From Siphonodentalium dalli (Eukaryota > Mollusca > Scaphopoda > Gadilida > Siphonodentaliidae): 64,000 nt of DNA. Location: contig CP136068.1 in NCBI GenBank assembly GCA_032622095.1, positions 14,739,729 through 14,803,728 of the forward strand. Reading direction: 5' to 3'. Made by a program: the position numbers and the translations under genes. Below the pieces are notes generated by a model. It saw nothing but the letters and a program-made list of their open reading frames with translations, did not search any database and was not told the DNA's origin. Of the stretch, positions 12,897 through 23,718 are shown in pieces; the stretch's first letter is position 1, and the number at the start of each line of letters is the position of its first letter.

Positions 12897-14081
12897 TAGT
12901 GATGAGCCGATAATCAGAAGCGACAATTGGAATCAGCCGATTGTGGCCCAACGGATGACAATCGGTACTCGGGTTTCAACATCGGCATTTCCGATTGTCT
13001 AAATAATAATCAGGTGCTTGTTTTTATTCAATAAACTGAGTTAAATATAACGATGTTTTGTTGAATAATTGACTAGTAAACATGGGGAAAGTGTAACCAA
13101 ACACAAATTTTATGATATACAGCCAGGTCCTTCCTAACACAGGTATAAACCCCCGAAAGTACACGTCACCTGACACATAATTACGCGGTTGACTGTATTC
13201 ACCACAACTCAGTTATTATATATCGAATGAATTGAAATAAATATGTAAAATATCCCGACGAGACCCATTATATAGTGTAGTGTGTTTACAACATCCCCCA
13301 TTGTTCACCAATTAACAACTACTATTCAATGTAGTGACCGCTAATCACCAGTATTCAAACTGATTCCAGGTCAGCCAGTGACCTCAATGACCTCTTATCT
13401 AAACGCAGACATAAAAAAACATGTAGACAGTAAACAAGTGTTGTGTCATCCTTGGTATTCAGTGTCTCTACAGTTGAGTTGAGGATAATGTGGTATAACA
13501 TCAAATTTCTCTTCCTTAGACGGAGGTCTCATGTTGAATTCTTGTATTTTATTAATTGGATAGTGATAAATACACTGGTAACAATTATTAATATTATTTA
13601 TTTGTTTTTATTTGTAATTAAACATTTCGTTCCTGTTTTGGTGTGAACAGTCATGCACTCTTCTGAGTTGTCATCGCGGTGAATGCCAATACTCACCTGT
13701 GTCTGATTGGAGACAGAATTCAGACCCCCTATTGACTTAGTTGTATAAGGTGCGTGCACATTTTGAGGGGAAATACTGGGTCAACAAGTAGTGACTTATA
13801 GAATCTACGGTAAATTTGGCATAATATAACATGTGTCAGGACGCAGGAATTCGTTCACAAGTCCACCCATACCTACCTTTATACTTACCCAAACGTATAC
13901 TTATGTATTCTGGTATATTACTGATGTTGTTACTTCCAAATCAAAGTAGTATATACCACATATAACATATTTTGGTATAATTATTACAATAATCGGAATC
14001 GGCACCTGAATCGGCCGATTTCGTGATCTCAAATAATCGGCAATCGGCGCAAGGCTCTATTTGACAATCGGCTCATCACTA
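12897..14081. mobile_element. Non-autonomous hAT element, perfect 8-bp TSD
   Basis: The TIR is TAGTGATGAGCCGAT at both ends, flanked by perfect copies of GTTCTTGA at 12889-12896 and 14082-14089. This is diagnostic of the hAT superfamily. The ends carry repeated subterminal CCGATT/AATCGG motifs (12905-13005 and 13985-14070), a feature often bound by hAT transposases. The 1185-bp interior is AT-rich and has no transposase. A small open frame near 13443 is judged chance. It inserted 30 bp past the right end of array element 2. Confidence 0.88.
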
Positions 14082-14089
14082 GTTCTTGA

Positions 14090-14949
14090 GAAGAAATTAT
14101 GTCAAGTGTTGAGTAACGCACCCCTATCCCTTATCTTTATTCAAGGGACGTGATAGTACATATCAAATATATCTATCTAACTTATCGATGGGAAGACAGG
14201 AATAATTGAACTATATTGACCCCAACCAAATTCCAAAGGTCATGACTTGGAGAGGCTACGACCTGTAAGGAATGCGAAACATTAACACAAAGAGAAAGTC
14301 TGATGCAACAGACATCAGGTCAGGCCTCGGTCAAACGTCGATCGGATAGACAAAGAGATATCGCTAATGACCCACAAAGTCATTAGCGTATATATAAACC
14401 ATACATTAATCTACTCTTCAATTAGTCTTAGCTCATCTTTAAGATTTGACATATGTCAGTCGGCTCGCTAATTACTAAACGACGCCTTCTGTCTTCCCAT
14501 GGCATCCAAGATTGATTCATTGTTATGTATTGCTGCTTACTACATTGATGAGACGTGAATAAAATTTATACAAAGAACTTACTTCATTCCTTCACATAAG
14601 ATTTACTATGGAGGGAAAGAGTTATGGCCCTAGCTTCGCACCTATTTGATCTGAACTTATTTGAAAAAATCTGATTGTGAGTCACCTAGGGAACATGCAC
14701 ACTGAAATATATAAACATATTTGGTCTTTAATATGGAGAAGAAAACAATTGTTGATAGACGGATGGATAGACATCCCAACAGACAGATGGATGGAATGAC
14801 AGACAGAAGACAAATTCAATCCAATATACCCCCAATGTTTCTTTGAAAAATCAGGGTACATGTATGATTTCATCTTGATAAGCAGTGGTTAGGAAAATAA
14901 TATGCCAGCCAAGTCTGAATTAGACTGAATATAGTGTGTCTGAAATTTG
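14090..14949. repeat. Mixed intergenic and dispersed repeat
   Basis: Holds a 10-bp-stem hairpin CGCTAATGAC/GTCATTAGCG at 14369-14395. At about 14600-14710 a segment (GAGTTATGGCCCT... GTGAGTCACCTAGGGAACAT) matches 16340-16440. No gene is supported. Confidence 0.5.
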
Positions 14950-15345
14950 CAGAATGAGGTCCCCAAAAGGTGAATTTAATGACAACATTCCCCAAGGCGG
15001 GCTAGCATCACCAGATTCATCCTCAGTCTGATTAGGCCTCAACAGCCATGGCAAACCTAGGAACAGATTCAAGTTCTACAGTTGAAGTTTGTAATGCACA
15101 CCCATTGAGCACCTCAATTATGCATTTTATCTTCTGCAAATTAGGGGGACATAGAAACTGAACAGAAGGGAAAAAGTAACTAAAACAAAATTTCAATTTG
15201 ATACTTAAGATACTTCCCAGAAGAGGATGCTAAGCAGAATTATGTCCATGTGGTGTATTTGGTGATGCTAGACTGCTGTACAGGGTAGCAACACTAAATT
15301 CACCCTCTGGGGACCTCATTCTGCAAATTTCAGACACACTAAATT
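14950..15345. mobile_element. Foldback element copy (GAATGAGGTCCCC ends)
   Basis: Starts with GCAGAATGAGGTCCCC and ends with GGGGACCTCATTCTGC, with an interior closely matching 35480-35690 (AGATACTTCCCAGAAGA, CTTCTGCAAATTAGGGG). The first terminal palindrome has lost its second half compared with the 35.4-kb copy. Non-coding. Confidence 0.75.
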
Positions 15346-15576
15346 CAGGAAGTTTGTTTAACTTTGCTAGCAGTGTTGTTTACACAAGTTGCCAGATGAC
15401 ATATTATTCTAATCTAGATTAATGACCTGTGTCTCTCTGTGTCTATCTGCAGAGAAATATCTGTTTCTGGATAGAACAGATATACTATTAAAGTTGGAAG
15501 TTGGAGATAATATCGGTTGGAATGGATGTTGGTTGGGTGCAGGGTGGGGGGTGGTCTGGGCCATGTGGGAGGGGTA

Positions 15577-16021
15577 CTCTTGGGCTCCAAATAAACATGC
15601 ATGCACGTTTATTATTTTCGTGGGAAATTTCCTCCATGCACAGTGCTTATTTGGGTCTGCATGTTTATTAATTTTGAGGCTATTAAAATTGAAAAGAGCA
15701 CAAAGTCAAGATTTCTATATGATTCTGATATCAAAATGATGAGCTTATAACTTTAGGCATGTACATATTCAAATTTACATGTATGGCATACATATGGACA
15801 TTTAATTAATATTGAATAAAATACCACATGAGACATACATGAACTATGTTGATTCCTATACTTGACCTACTACAAAAAAATAATTTGTTTAACCAGGCAT
15901 GTTGGTGTTTTGCTCAGAGTCCCACTGCACTATTATTTGGGTCTGCACTTTTATTAACTTTCAATGGAATTTCCCCCCTGGACTATTAATTGGGCCTGCA
16001 CTTTTATTTGGAGCCCGAGAG
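15577..16021. mobile_element. TA-target MITE, 445 bp
   Basis: Inverted ends CTCTTGGGCTCCAAATAAA (left) and, read inward from the right, CTCTCGGGCTCCAAATAAA. TA lies on both sides (15575-15576, 16022-16023). The interior carries repeated TTGGG(T/C)CTGCA units next to TTTATTA. A TA duplication suggests the Tc1/mariner group. Confidence 0.7.
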
Positions 16022-16023
16022 TA

Positions 16024-17090
16024 ATGGGTAATGAAATATTTCTGTAATTTCATTAAAGATTAAAGTTTCATAACACTGCAGATGTTATAATGGTGTCACT
16101 TTAAAAAAAATTTATAACATGTTTAAAATATAATATTTTTTTTGTTAAATTGAGCAAGGTGAAAAAATCTTAATTTAACAAAAACACATTTTTTTTAGTT
16201 ATGTCACTGGCTCCGCACACTTTCGACCCAGTGACCTCATTTGAACAATCTGAACCCCAGTCTCCCAAGGACCTGTCATACCAAATATGAACCCATTCGA
16301 CCTGATGGTACAAGAGAAGAAGTCGTTTTAAGAAATACTATGGAGTGAAAGAGTTATGGCCCTGTCTTCACAACTATTTGACCCAGTGACCTCATTTGAA
16401 AAAATCTGAATGTGAGTCACCTAGGGAACATCCACACCAAATATGAACCTATTCGGTCCAATGGTTCCGAAGAAGATGTTTAAAGAATTGTTGACGGATG
16501 GACGGACGAACAAATGGGTAAGTGACTATGAGTGATGTGGCTAAAATAATTATGTGTCTCTAATTTTTATGTGGCTGCTCAAGTAGCCATAAAATTTTAT
16601 GTGGCTATCAAGTAGTTAATAGTGATAAAATTTCAGATTATGGAATCATAACATGTCGGAATTATAGCAGAAGAAGCTGATTGAAACTCAATAACTTGCA
16701 TACAGCAACTAGGATAGTGGAATAGGAGAAACTGACAGGTCCGTGATTGAGTGACTAGCCACATAACTGTCCAAACACCTCCTATTCACAAACATGGATG
16801 TCTAAATCAATGGACTTTTGATTTAGACATCCATGTTACTTTTGAGTAACTTCAAAATTAAATAGGCTGATTAGGCCAAATAGATCAATTTTGAAGGTTC
16901 ATCTGAAAGCCTTTACGTGGCTAGCCATGCAACGGAAGTTAGGCACATAAATATCCATTTTCCACAATCGTAGCCACATATGTAGTCGTTTGTAAACACG
17001 GACGGACGGACGATGGATGGCTCGACAGACGAGGAGTGATGACTATAGCTCCACCGGAGACTTCGTCTCAGGTGAGCTAAAAATGTTGGC
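16024..17090 (+). mobile_element. Helitron-like fragment with right-end hairpin
   Basis: A GACGGATGGACGGACG microsatellite occurs near 16493 and again near 16995. The stretch ends with AGCTCCACCGGAGAC-TTC-GTCTCAGGTGAGCTAA (about 17046-17080), a long stem directly followed by CTAA. This is the same end architecture as the array elements but with a different stem. The left boundary is not defined. A perfect hairpin lies at 16792-16838. Confidence 0.6.
16792..16838. repeat. Perfect 19-bp-stem hairpin
   Basis: AACATGGATGTCTAAATCA and its exact reverse complement are separated by 9 bases. Confidence 0.85.
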
Positions 17091-17091
17091 T

Positions 17092-17310
17092 GCAGGCTGT
17101 TCGGAAGAAGTTAGTCATGCAAAGAGTAAACTCCAAGATGACAGCCTGTGGCAATGTTTTTCATCAACAATTGTTTAAATATGAAAGCTCCCATCTAGAG
17201 GCGATTCTAAACATGCCTGTAAATTATCAAATCAATTCTTGAATAATATGGGTTGCAGATTGTACCAATGAATTTAAATGTGAAATCCAAGATGGCTGCT
17301 GATACGGTGC
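17092..17310 (+). repeat. Degenerate array monomers
   Basis: Two diverged monomers with the AGTCATGCAAAGAGTAAA and TCCAAGATG(G/A)C blocks (about 17113-17160 and 17280-17300). Confidence 0.65.
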
Positions 17311-17499
17311 AAATAATCAACATTTGACTCACCTCCGGGTGAAAGCGGGACAATATCTACATGCATGCAACATTTTTAAGGTACAAATGACTCATGCCCA
17401 TTAAAACTTGAATCATAACATTCTGTATCAATTGGATCATGTTAATGAATGCTGGAAGCAGAGATAATATTCATTCGACATGTATTATAATATACTCAC

Positions 17500-17832
17500 C
17501 TAACACTTTGACTGTACTAGTACCCAACAATCTCGTACTTGATTCATTCTTCTTCACATTGACGGTATAGACCCCGCTGTCTGCTTGCACAGTGTTCACT
17601 AGCTTTATAGTAGCACTGCCACTCTGTGTACTCCCAACAAATTTGATCTTGCCCACAACATCATCGTAGATGGTAGGTACCACATTGCTATTTTCAGTGA
17701 AAATATTTACGACTTGTTTTCCGTCTTTCCACCAACTACCTCTCATCGTTGTGCCAGAGAACGTCCAATCAAGTGAGTAATTGGAACCACTACAGATTGT
17801 CACATTGTCAGGAGGAGATGTACTCCAATCAT
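17500..17832 (-). CDS. Exon encoding one immunoglobulin-like domain
   Basis: Open on the minus strand between a clean acceptor (TTTTATTGCAG, AG at 17834-17833) and a donor (TTAG|GTGAGTAT, GT at 17499-17498). The exon is 333 nt and both borders are phase 1, the classical signature of a shuffled Ig-domain exon. The product has a B-strand Cys (VTICSGS), Trp residues in the C-strand region (GSWWKDGKQV) and the F-strand motif ADSGVYTV. The usual second Cys (DxGxYxC) is replaced by Val, so the canonical disulphide is absent. Potential N-glycosylation sites are NVT, NYS and NES. It most likely belongs to a secreted or membrane Ig-superfamily protein; the specific family is not recognised. Later exons should lie at lower coordinates and were not identified. 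Confidence 0.8.
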
Positions 17833-19262
17833 CTGCAATAAAACACAAAGTAACCATGCGTTAGAGTAATACTAGTACAATTTGTAAAGAATCCCTTGAT
17901 TAGGACATGTTACTGTGCAGGGGTACAATATATAAACATGCATATAAAAGACACAACAGCCTCATATTACTCAAGGCAACAGGTCTTTTATTTGTGAGCG
18001 AATCAGACATCCATTTAATAGAATTGTTTTTCATATGTTATGAGAGCCAGTGATCCCAAGGCAAATTGCAGTGAATCGTCAGAAATTCACACAGTTCATT
18101 ATAAACAAATTTATATTCATGTATACATGCACGGTACAACATAAATACCAATGTTCCGCTTCCAGTAAGAAACCGTGTCATTGATTGGTCAGAGAGCTGC
18201 GCAACATATCCTATGTTTACGTCTCGAGCCGTCAACATAAGATATTAACCAAGACAATGGTTTCATCGTCTCTTGCTGGCCTGCTTTTTTCGTGACGTTA
18301 TTTACGTTGAACAATGTTATGGCGAGAGCGATAGGAGATTCTGACATTTTCTGCTGATCATTCTTGGGAATAAATGTCAAATTTCTGAGAATGACCAGAA
18401 CTGTCGGCAGACCATATATGTTATTGTGGTGGATTGACAGCAACATGGTGTGACATTGACGGCTTGGAGCGTTTGTACAACATCGTCGCTTCCAAGCCAT
18501 CAATGTCACACCATGTTACCGTCAATCCACCACAATAACACTTGTTCAATTATTGTTCAATTTGATGTATTATGAAAAGTCGCAAAATATGATAACAAAA
18601 ACAATGGGGTTAGTTGACATTTTTCGCTCTACATACTGTTACAGTAGTGTTTACAAATGATATGCATGCCTATCGATCAGGTATCCCTTTGCAGCTAGCG
18701 CAACATCGCAGGTTCACAAACAATCTAACATGAATGCAATTTCCAGCTCAATATCTGGGAAATGCTCTTGGAAACTGTAGAAAACATAGGGTAGGTAAGT
18801 TGACCTTTGTTAAATTTTGGTTGCAACGAATCTTACTCTAATTTTAGAGAATATACCTCTTTATTCCAATCAATCACCGATTGCGGCAAAGTTTGAGCTT
18901 GATTGATCTTCTCTGGGACCGACATGGGGAACAATCGGTCTCGTGTGTCAAATTTGAGCTATTATGAGCCATTTCTTCAATCAATAGCAGAACATCCAGT
19001 ATAATATTAATAATATAAATCTATGTACCGTACACTCTAATCATAACACTTTTGTCTTGATGTTACCGGATTTCGCAATCGCTTCGGAGTGCTTCTGAAT
19101 GACATAGTAATTTGGGGAGACCGATCGATCGTTCGTTCTCCCAAGTACGTTAATCCAGAATGATGGTACATGGTTGGTTGGTTGAATGAAGGTACATGGT
19201 TCTCCAGAGACAAATTGGTACCTGTGCCCTACCTGTCTACTTCAATCTTCATTTGAATTTAC
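17833..19262 (-). other. Intron 1 of the Ig-like gene
   Basis: Inferred from the donor at 19262-19261 and the acceptor at 17834-17833; both junctions are phase 1 and join to GAT (Asp). It contains the strong hairpin at 18420-18539. No other gene is seen; short open frames here are chance. Confidence 0.65.
18420..18539 (-). repeat. Long near-perfect hairpin inside the intron
   Basis: 53-base arms starting GTTATTGTGGTGGATTGAC, with a loop of about 15 bases, three mismatches and one single-base bulge. All three mismatches are transitions that give G-U pairs if the minus strand is transcribed, the same strand as the Ig-like gene, but A-C mismatches on the plus strand. It could be a short foldback element or a hairpin-RNA precursor. 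Confidence 0.8.
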
Positions 19263-19323
19263 CTGTGGCTGTAGCAAGTACATCTAATATTAATAGTAGC
19301 AGGGAAAGAGTTTGAAAACGCAT
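19263..19323 (-). CDS. Signal-peptide exon of the Ig-like gene
   Basis: ATG at 19323-19321 opens MRFQTLSLLLLILDVLATAT, a classical signal peptide: one basic residue, a Leu/Ile-rich core and small residues before the likely cleavage. The frame ends one base into a codon at a donor (ACAG|GTAAAT). That phase 1 border fits the phase 1 start of the Ig exon at 17832, giving ...TAT-D-DWSTSP. Exon pairing is inferred from phase, strand, distance and biology; transcripts are not available. Alternatively it could be an unrelated open stretch, but the fit makes that unlikely. Confidence 0.72.
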
Positions 19324-20217
19324 TTTGTGGAACGAATTGTTGTTGGCTTCATAATCATCAGTAGCTCATTAATGTCACTACATACACTAGTGCTTTTAAC
19401 TGCTGAACTAGTAGTGTATGATTACTATGAACTATGATGCACCGTCCAGTTTCCGATCAATTAAAACTGTTAAAACACCTCCTTCTTCTTCTTCAGGCTG
19501 TGGCGTGTAATCAATGTCTGACTATAATAAGCCGCCTGGAGGACATGATTGATCTAAACTGATGACTCTTTCAGTGTTAATCCGATGTTAATGAGTCACA
19601 TTATATAATTTAAATTTTAAGGAATTAATTTCGGTGTTCTAAAATATAAGTATGGTTGTAAAATAAGTATGGTTTTTGGCTTAGGCATGCGCATAGGACG
19701 GTTGCGTTAGTCCGGTATAGCTCAGGGGACCATCTGAGGTTACGAAAGGTTACGAAACGTAACCGGAAGTACTATGTATTTTTCGAAAAATCATGCCACA
19801 ATTTTTGTACCTCAGTGAACAGAAGAGTTCTTTTGTTTATTTTATACACGTGATCACAGTGACGGGAATTTTGTTTTCAAAATTGAAGACTTGATCATAT
19901 AGAATCGCTTTTGGCCACAAAAACTTTCTTAGATTGGTCATACATCAATAATGACCAATCTAATAAAACACTTGTAAATTTGACATAATTAGAATCAATA
20001 TAGGCCTACTGCACATTTAAATTTAAAGTTTTAACTGCTCATTTAAAAATGAGTTTACAGTATAAATTTACTAGATGTAGTACTAGTAGATCGTGGCTAA
20101 CGCCCGTAGAGCTACGGGCGTTAGCATTAGTAGAGATTCATGGCATGGTCTAAGTATTTACTAGTAGCTAATAGTAGCTTACTCCTTAGCCTATTCACGG
20201 AATTACAGAAGAGCAGG
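19324..20217. other. Upstream region of the Ig-like gene
   Basis: No gene is seen. A dispersed repeat with GGTATAGCTCAGGGGACC at about 19685-19740 recurs inverted at about 32960-33030. A perfect GC-rich palindrome lies at 20096-20125. The promoter of the Ig-like gene should lie here, but no confident element is visible. Confidence 0.5.
20096..20125. repeat. Perfect GC-rich palindrome
   Basis: GCTAACGCCCGTAG, two bases, then the exact complement CTACGGGCGTTAGC. Confidence 0.9.
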
Positions 20218-21325
20218 TGTGGTATAATTTGGATTATAAATACAGCTGTATTGACCCCTTTATACAGCTAGGAAAGTCCCACCTTAATAGTGTTCTGGGT
20301 TCAGATTGGGACCATTAAATCTGGTTATGCTTGAACTATTTGGGTCGGTTAGTGATTACTGATAGCCTCAGTACTCCAATCTTAAAGGGGTACTGTACCC
20401 CAATTTCAATAAATTCCCGGTGACAATAGCGATCTAATATGAATATTATATTATAAAATAACTAATTTGAGTCGACGATGTCTACTGAAAACGTTCCGGT
20501 TAACAGGCTATCGTAAAAGTAAAATTGAATTATTTAATATAAATTCATTTATGGCTGGAGTCATAAAATGGAGAATTATGCCATTACGAGTTACCGTTCT
20601 TGAAATCGCATATGTTGCGTGTCTTTTATCGACGGCCGTTCGCGAACAGTATTGAGTTGCAAACAAAACATGTTACCTGCAAAAGAAGGCCCGTTATAAC
20701 CGATTCGGAAAAAAAGGAGAAAGAAACAAGAGTCATAAAGCGTCAAGTATTTTATAGGGAGTAAGATTGTTCGATGGAAGAGATTGAATGCATCAATCGA
20801 AGCTGTGAGCAATGAACTTCCGGTTCTTCCTGCGACCTGGGTCTTCTCCGGTGAAGGTCAAAAACATGGCGCGTAGTTTGAAATCGTAATATTTTTGTTT
20901 CCAAGATCAATATTTTCTTCGCTAAATTAGGTTTATACGAAACTCATATAACACGAACACAATCTAACTTGAAAGTTATTTCAATGGGAGTAAATAAAAA
21001 AATCGCCTATCTTTGTGTACAGTACCCCTTTAAGAGATCATGACTTGACCCAGAGGTGTGATTTATTGGGTATTCACCCTAAAAGCATGCAGTTCCCAGC
21101 TGATATCTGTACCCAGGTGGACAAATTAGTTGAGACTTAGACCTGATGAAGTGAAGTAGCTTTAAATGTTGGCTGCCGACCTGCAGAGAAGAGGCCGGCC
21201 TCAGTCAGGGTCACTGATATTGGGATGTGCGACAGAGATGCATTCTAATGTGGGGATGTGCGAAAAGGTGAGTAACACAACTTAGATCACCCGTCCTGTG
21301 GAGAGAGATACCAAAATTCTCCATA
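20218..21325 (+). repeat. 5' LTR, split by a MITE
   Basis: LTR halves lie at 20218-20385 and 21034-21325. A TATA-like TTATAAATA occurs about 15 bp in, so U3 before it would be very short. ATTAAA (about 20310) could serve as a polyadenylation signal. A strong splice donor consensus AAAAG|GTGAGT lies at 21263-21273. No TGG-type primer binding site follows the LTR end at 21325. Confidence 0.88.
20386..21029. mobile_element. TTAA-target MITE, 644 bp, in the 5' LTR
   Basis: TIR AGGGGTACTGTAC at both ends, flanked by TTAA at 20382-20385 and 21030-21033. The intact 3' LTR supplies the empty site (CAATC-TTAA-GAGATC), so both borders are exact. TTAA duplication points to a piggyBac-type or other TTAA-specific transposase. 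No coding capacity is recognised. Confidence 0.92.
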
Positions 21326-21880
21326 TTGTCGCTGCAAGCCTACGAACTTGCGTGGGAAATTCAAAAAACTTGTGCAGTGTCGCATAATTTTTTCAGAAAT
21401 TGAGGAAATTTTTCTGAATTGTTGTCTCAATTAAAATTTGAGACAAATTTGATATTCAAATTAGCTGCCATTAGGTGACAGATAATTTTTTTGATGGCTT
21501 GATTTTCAATCTATTAAAATCTGTTGTCATCGGGCCGCATCCGTCCCGATTTTTTATACATATTTCATTCATCTAATGAACTAAACATTATTTGAGATTA
21601 TTTTCTCGAAAAAGTTGGGAAAATGGGTGATTTAAGACATTTGTGTTACTCAATTGACAGAAATTTGAGGAAATTTTTTTCAACTTTTGTCTGAATTTAT
21701 ATTGAGACATGTCGATGTTTCAGTAATATTGATAATATTACACATTACTATTAGGGAATTTCTTTCCCTTTAATGATTATATTTAATATTTTTTTGTGTT
21801 CAGTCATTGAAAAAAAAAATATATATATATATACATTTTTTTTCAATGAAACAGGATTTTGCTTACCCTCTTTTGATTGA
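21326..21880 (+). other. 5' untranslated interior of the LTR element
   Basis: AT-rich, non-coding. It holds two diverged copies of an (A)GAAATT(T)GAGGAAATTTTT ... GAGACA segment (about 21396-21455 and 21661-21710) and an (AT)n run at 21820-21832. No primer binding site complementary to a tRNA CCA end is evident at 21326. Confidence 0.6.
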
Positions 21881-23667
21881 TTGATTGATTTATTTTTGAT
21901 ATAAAGACTTTTTTGAAACAAAAATGAGGCTGTAAAGAAGTCAAAGTGAATACCAATGGTATGATGGCTGAAATTTAGAATAAAAATCGTAGATTACATG
22001 TACGGCTAGATATCGGGGATGGCACAAAAAGCACTCGAAGGCTTAATTCCATTGTGGTCCCCTGATATGCTACCGGCCACGAGGCAGACAATATAGTTAC
22101 CACAAAATTCTCCATTTTGATACTAAAAAATAATGGTAATGACATCAATGTTAATATATTGATATTTTACATTGATAAAGCCATCATCAATGTGGATAAA
22201 ATAATTTATCATCATAAGTGATACATTTACAAGTAATCTTATGATTGTGAATATGTTTATTTTAAAAGAAATGATCATTTCACCGACAAGGTGGATGAGA
22301 CGCCTGGCAGATCCATTTAACATAACAAGTCTGACACTCGTCTCATTCACCGGGTCTATGAATACTGACCGATATAATATTATATTAATATTAGTGTTGC
22401 TGCAAGAGGTGCCTGTGGGATCTGTGTCGGTTCGGTGACTTTGTAAATGATGGATACGCACCACTGCATATACGCACCACTGCCATGTATGGCCGGTTTT
22501 GGACTGGTCTGTCCATGACCGAAAGATGGAAACCCGAAATACAGGCAGCAGTAACAATATATGCAGAGATGAGTAATTGATTGGCAAAATTTTGGTCACA
22601 GTTTCAATTCAGTAGTACAGAAAGGGATCTTCCTCTCGGTCCTTCAGTTTAGATAAGAGATGTTTTTTTAAGCAAAATTTCCGGTACTTGATGTCAATGT
22701 GTAGATGTACAGTTTTGTCAAGTCTATTCCAGAGTCTTATTCCTGTGTAGAAAAAAGACTTTTTCCCATAACAACTTACATGAGGGAGGATGAATTTCAA
22801 TTTACCTGACCGGGTTTCAGATTGATCAGCCTCATTGTCCGAAACATTTATATCCCCTTCTTTATTTGATCATTTGAAATGTTCATTAAAATATACTGGG
22901 GCTTGCTTATCTGAGATCTTCATAACCATTGTCAATTTCCTAAAGTTAACTCTTTCACATACCGGCAGCCAATCTACTTTTAGAAATTCCGAATAGCCAA
23001 TATGTGTCCTACACTTTAGATCTAAAATGTATCTTACTAGCCTATTCTGGGTTGCTTGTAATCGGATCTTTGTTCTCTGCGTTAAACTAGTGTACCAAAA
23101 GCTTGAACTATAGTCAAATGACACTGAATGAGGGCCAAGGATAGAGTTCTTTTGCAGTATTGGTTCAGGTAAGATGCCTTTCTGTACAAGAATTTCAACT
23201 TAGAGTTTGCCTTCTGCAACATGTGTGCTGCCATTAGCTCACCATTAAGATGGTGGTCTAAAATGGCCCCGAGATATGTTACGGAGTCACTGGGTCTGAT
23301 GCTCACGCCATCACAGCAAACACTCAGCTGGGATTTATTTTTCAATTTATGTGGTGATCCGAAAAGAATTGATTCTGTTTTTCCCAGGTGTAGAGATAGT
23401 TTATTATCCACCAGCCAAGCGCTCAGTTTGCTCAGTTCTACGCTGAGAGTTTGTTCAATGATGTGCACATCAGATCCAGCGACAATAAGGGCAGAGTCAT
23501 CTGCATATAAGAGGAGTTGACAAGACACAGCCATGGAAGCATCGTTAACATACAGTAAAAACAGTAGAGGACCTAAAATTTACCCCTGGGGTACGCCACA
23601 GGAAATATCTTCAAAATCGGATAATGTACCATTTACATCAACAGCTTGGGATCTTGCCTGAGTTGTT
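21881..23667 (-). mobile_element. 5'-truncated L2/CR1-like LINE, antisense within the LTR element
   Basis: On the minus strand it has reverse transcriptase motifs, a C-terminal region, a 3' UTR, and a 3' tail of AAATAAATCAATCAATCAA (21881-21903). The tail and the RT style (CGVPQG, LLYADDSAL, then DNKLSLHLGKTE) fit L2/CR1-type LINEs. The 5' truncation point is about 23667, just upstream of the gag-like frame. A target duplication was not identified. Confidence 0.82.
22609..23667 (-). pseudogene. Degenerate LINE reverse transcriptase
   Basis: Reads in order: a palm segment RSQAVDVNG, DISCGVPQG, LGPLLFLLYVNDAS, LLYADDSALIVAG (the catalytic YADD), NKLSLHLGKTESILFG, VTYLGAILDHHL. After a frameshift near 23125 come RTKIRLQATQNRLVRYI and VDWLPVCERVNFRKL, and finally a C-terminal block with YGKKSFFYTGIRLWNRL. 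There is an in-frame stop (TAA at 23582-23580, minus strand) in the GVPQGS motif, a frameshift near 23125, and a further stop near 22867. The endonuclease domain is missing through 5' truncation. It is inactive. Confidence 0.88.
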
Positions 23668-23718
23668 CTTAATTATTTTTTCCCTGTGACCAAAGAAATT
23701 TTCGTTGCAATATTGATA

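Noticed and set aside
13443-13646. 67-codon frame as hAT transposase
   Set aside because: AT-rich chance frame without transposase motifs.
15409-15739. Overlapping frames on both strands near 15.4-15.7 kb
   Set aside because: They overlap a TA MITE edge, and neither frame shows protein features.
17323-17460. A further exon of the Ig-like gene (CTCTGCTTCCAG acceptor, GGAG|GTGAGT donor)
   Set aside because: The implied intron would be only about 39 nt, and the phase 1 reading meets a stop before the donor.
22123-22599. 158-codon minus frame downstream of the LINE RT
   Set aside because: It lies in the LINE 3' UTR, overlaps no known domain and has non-protein-like composition.
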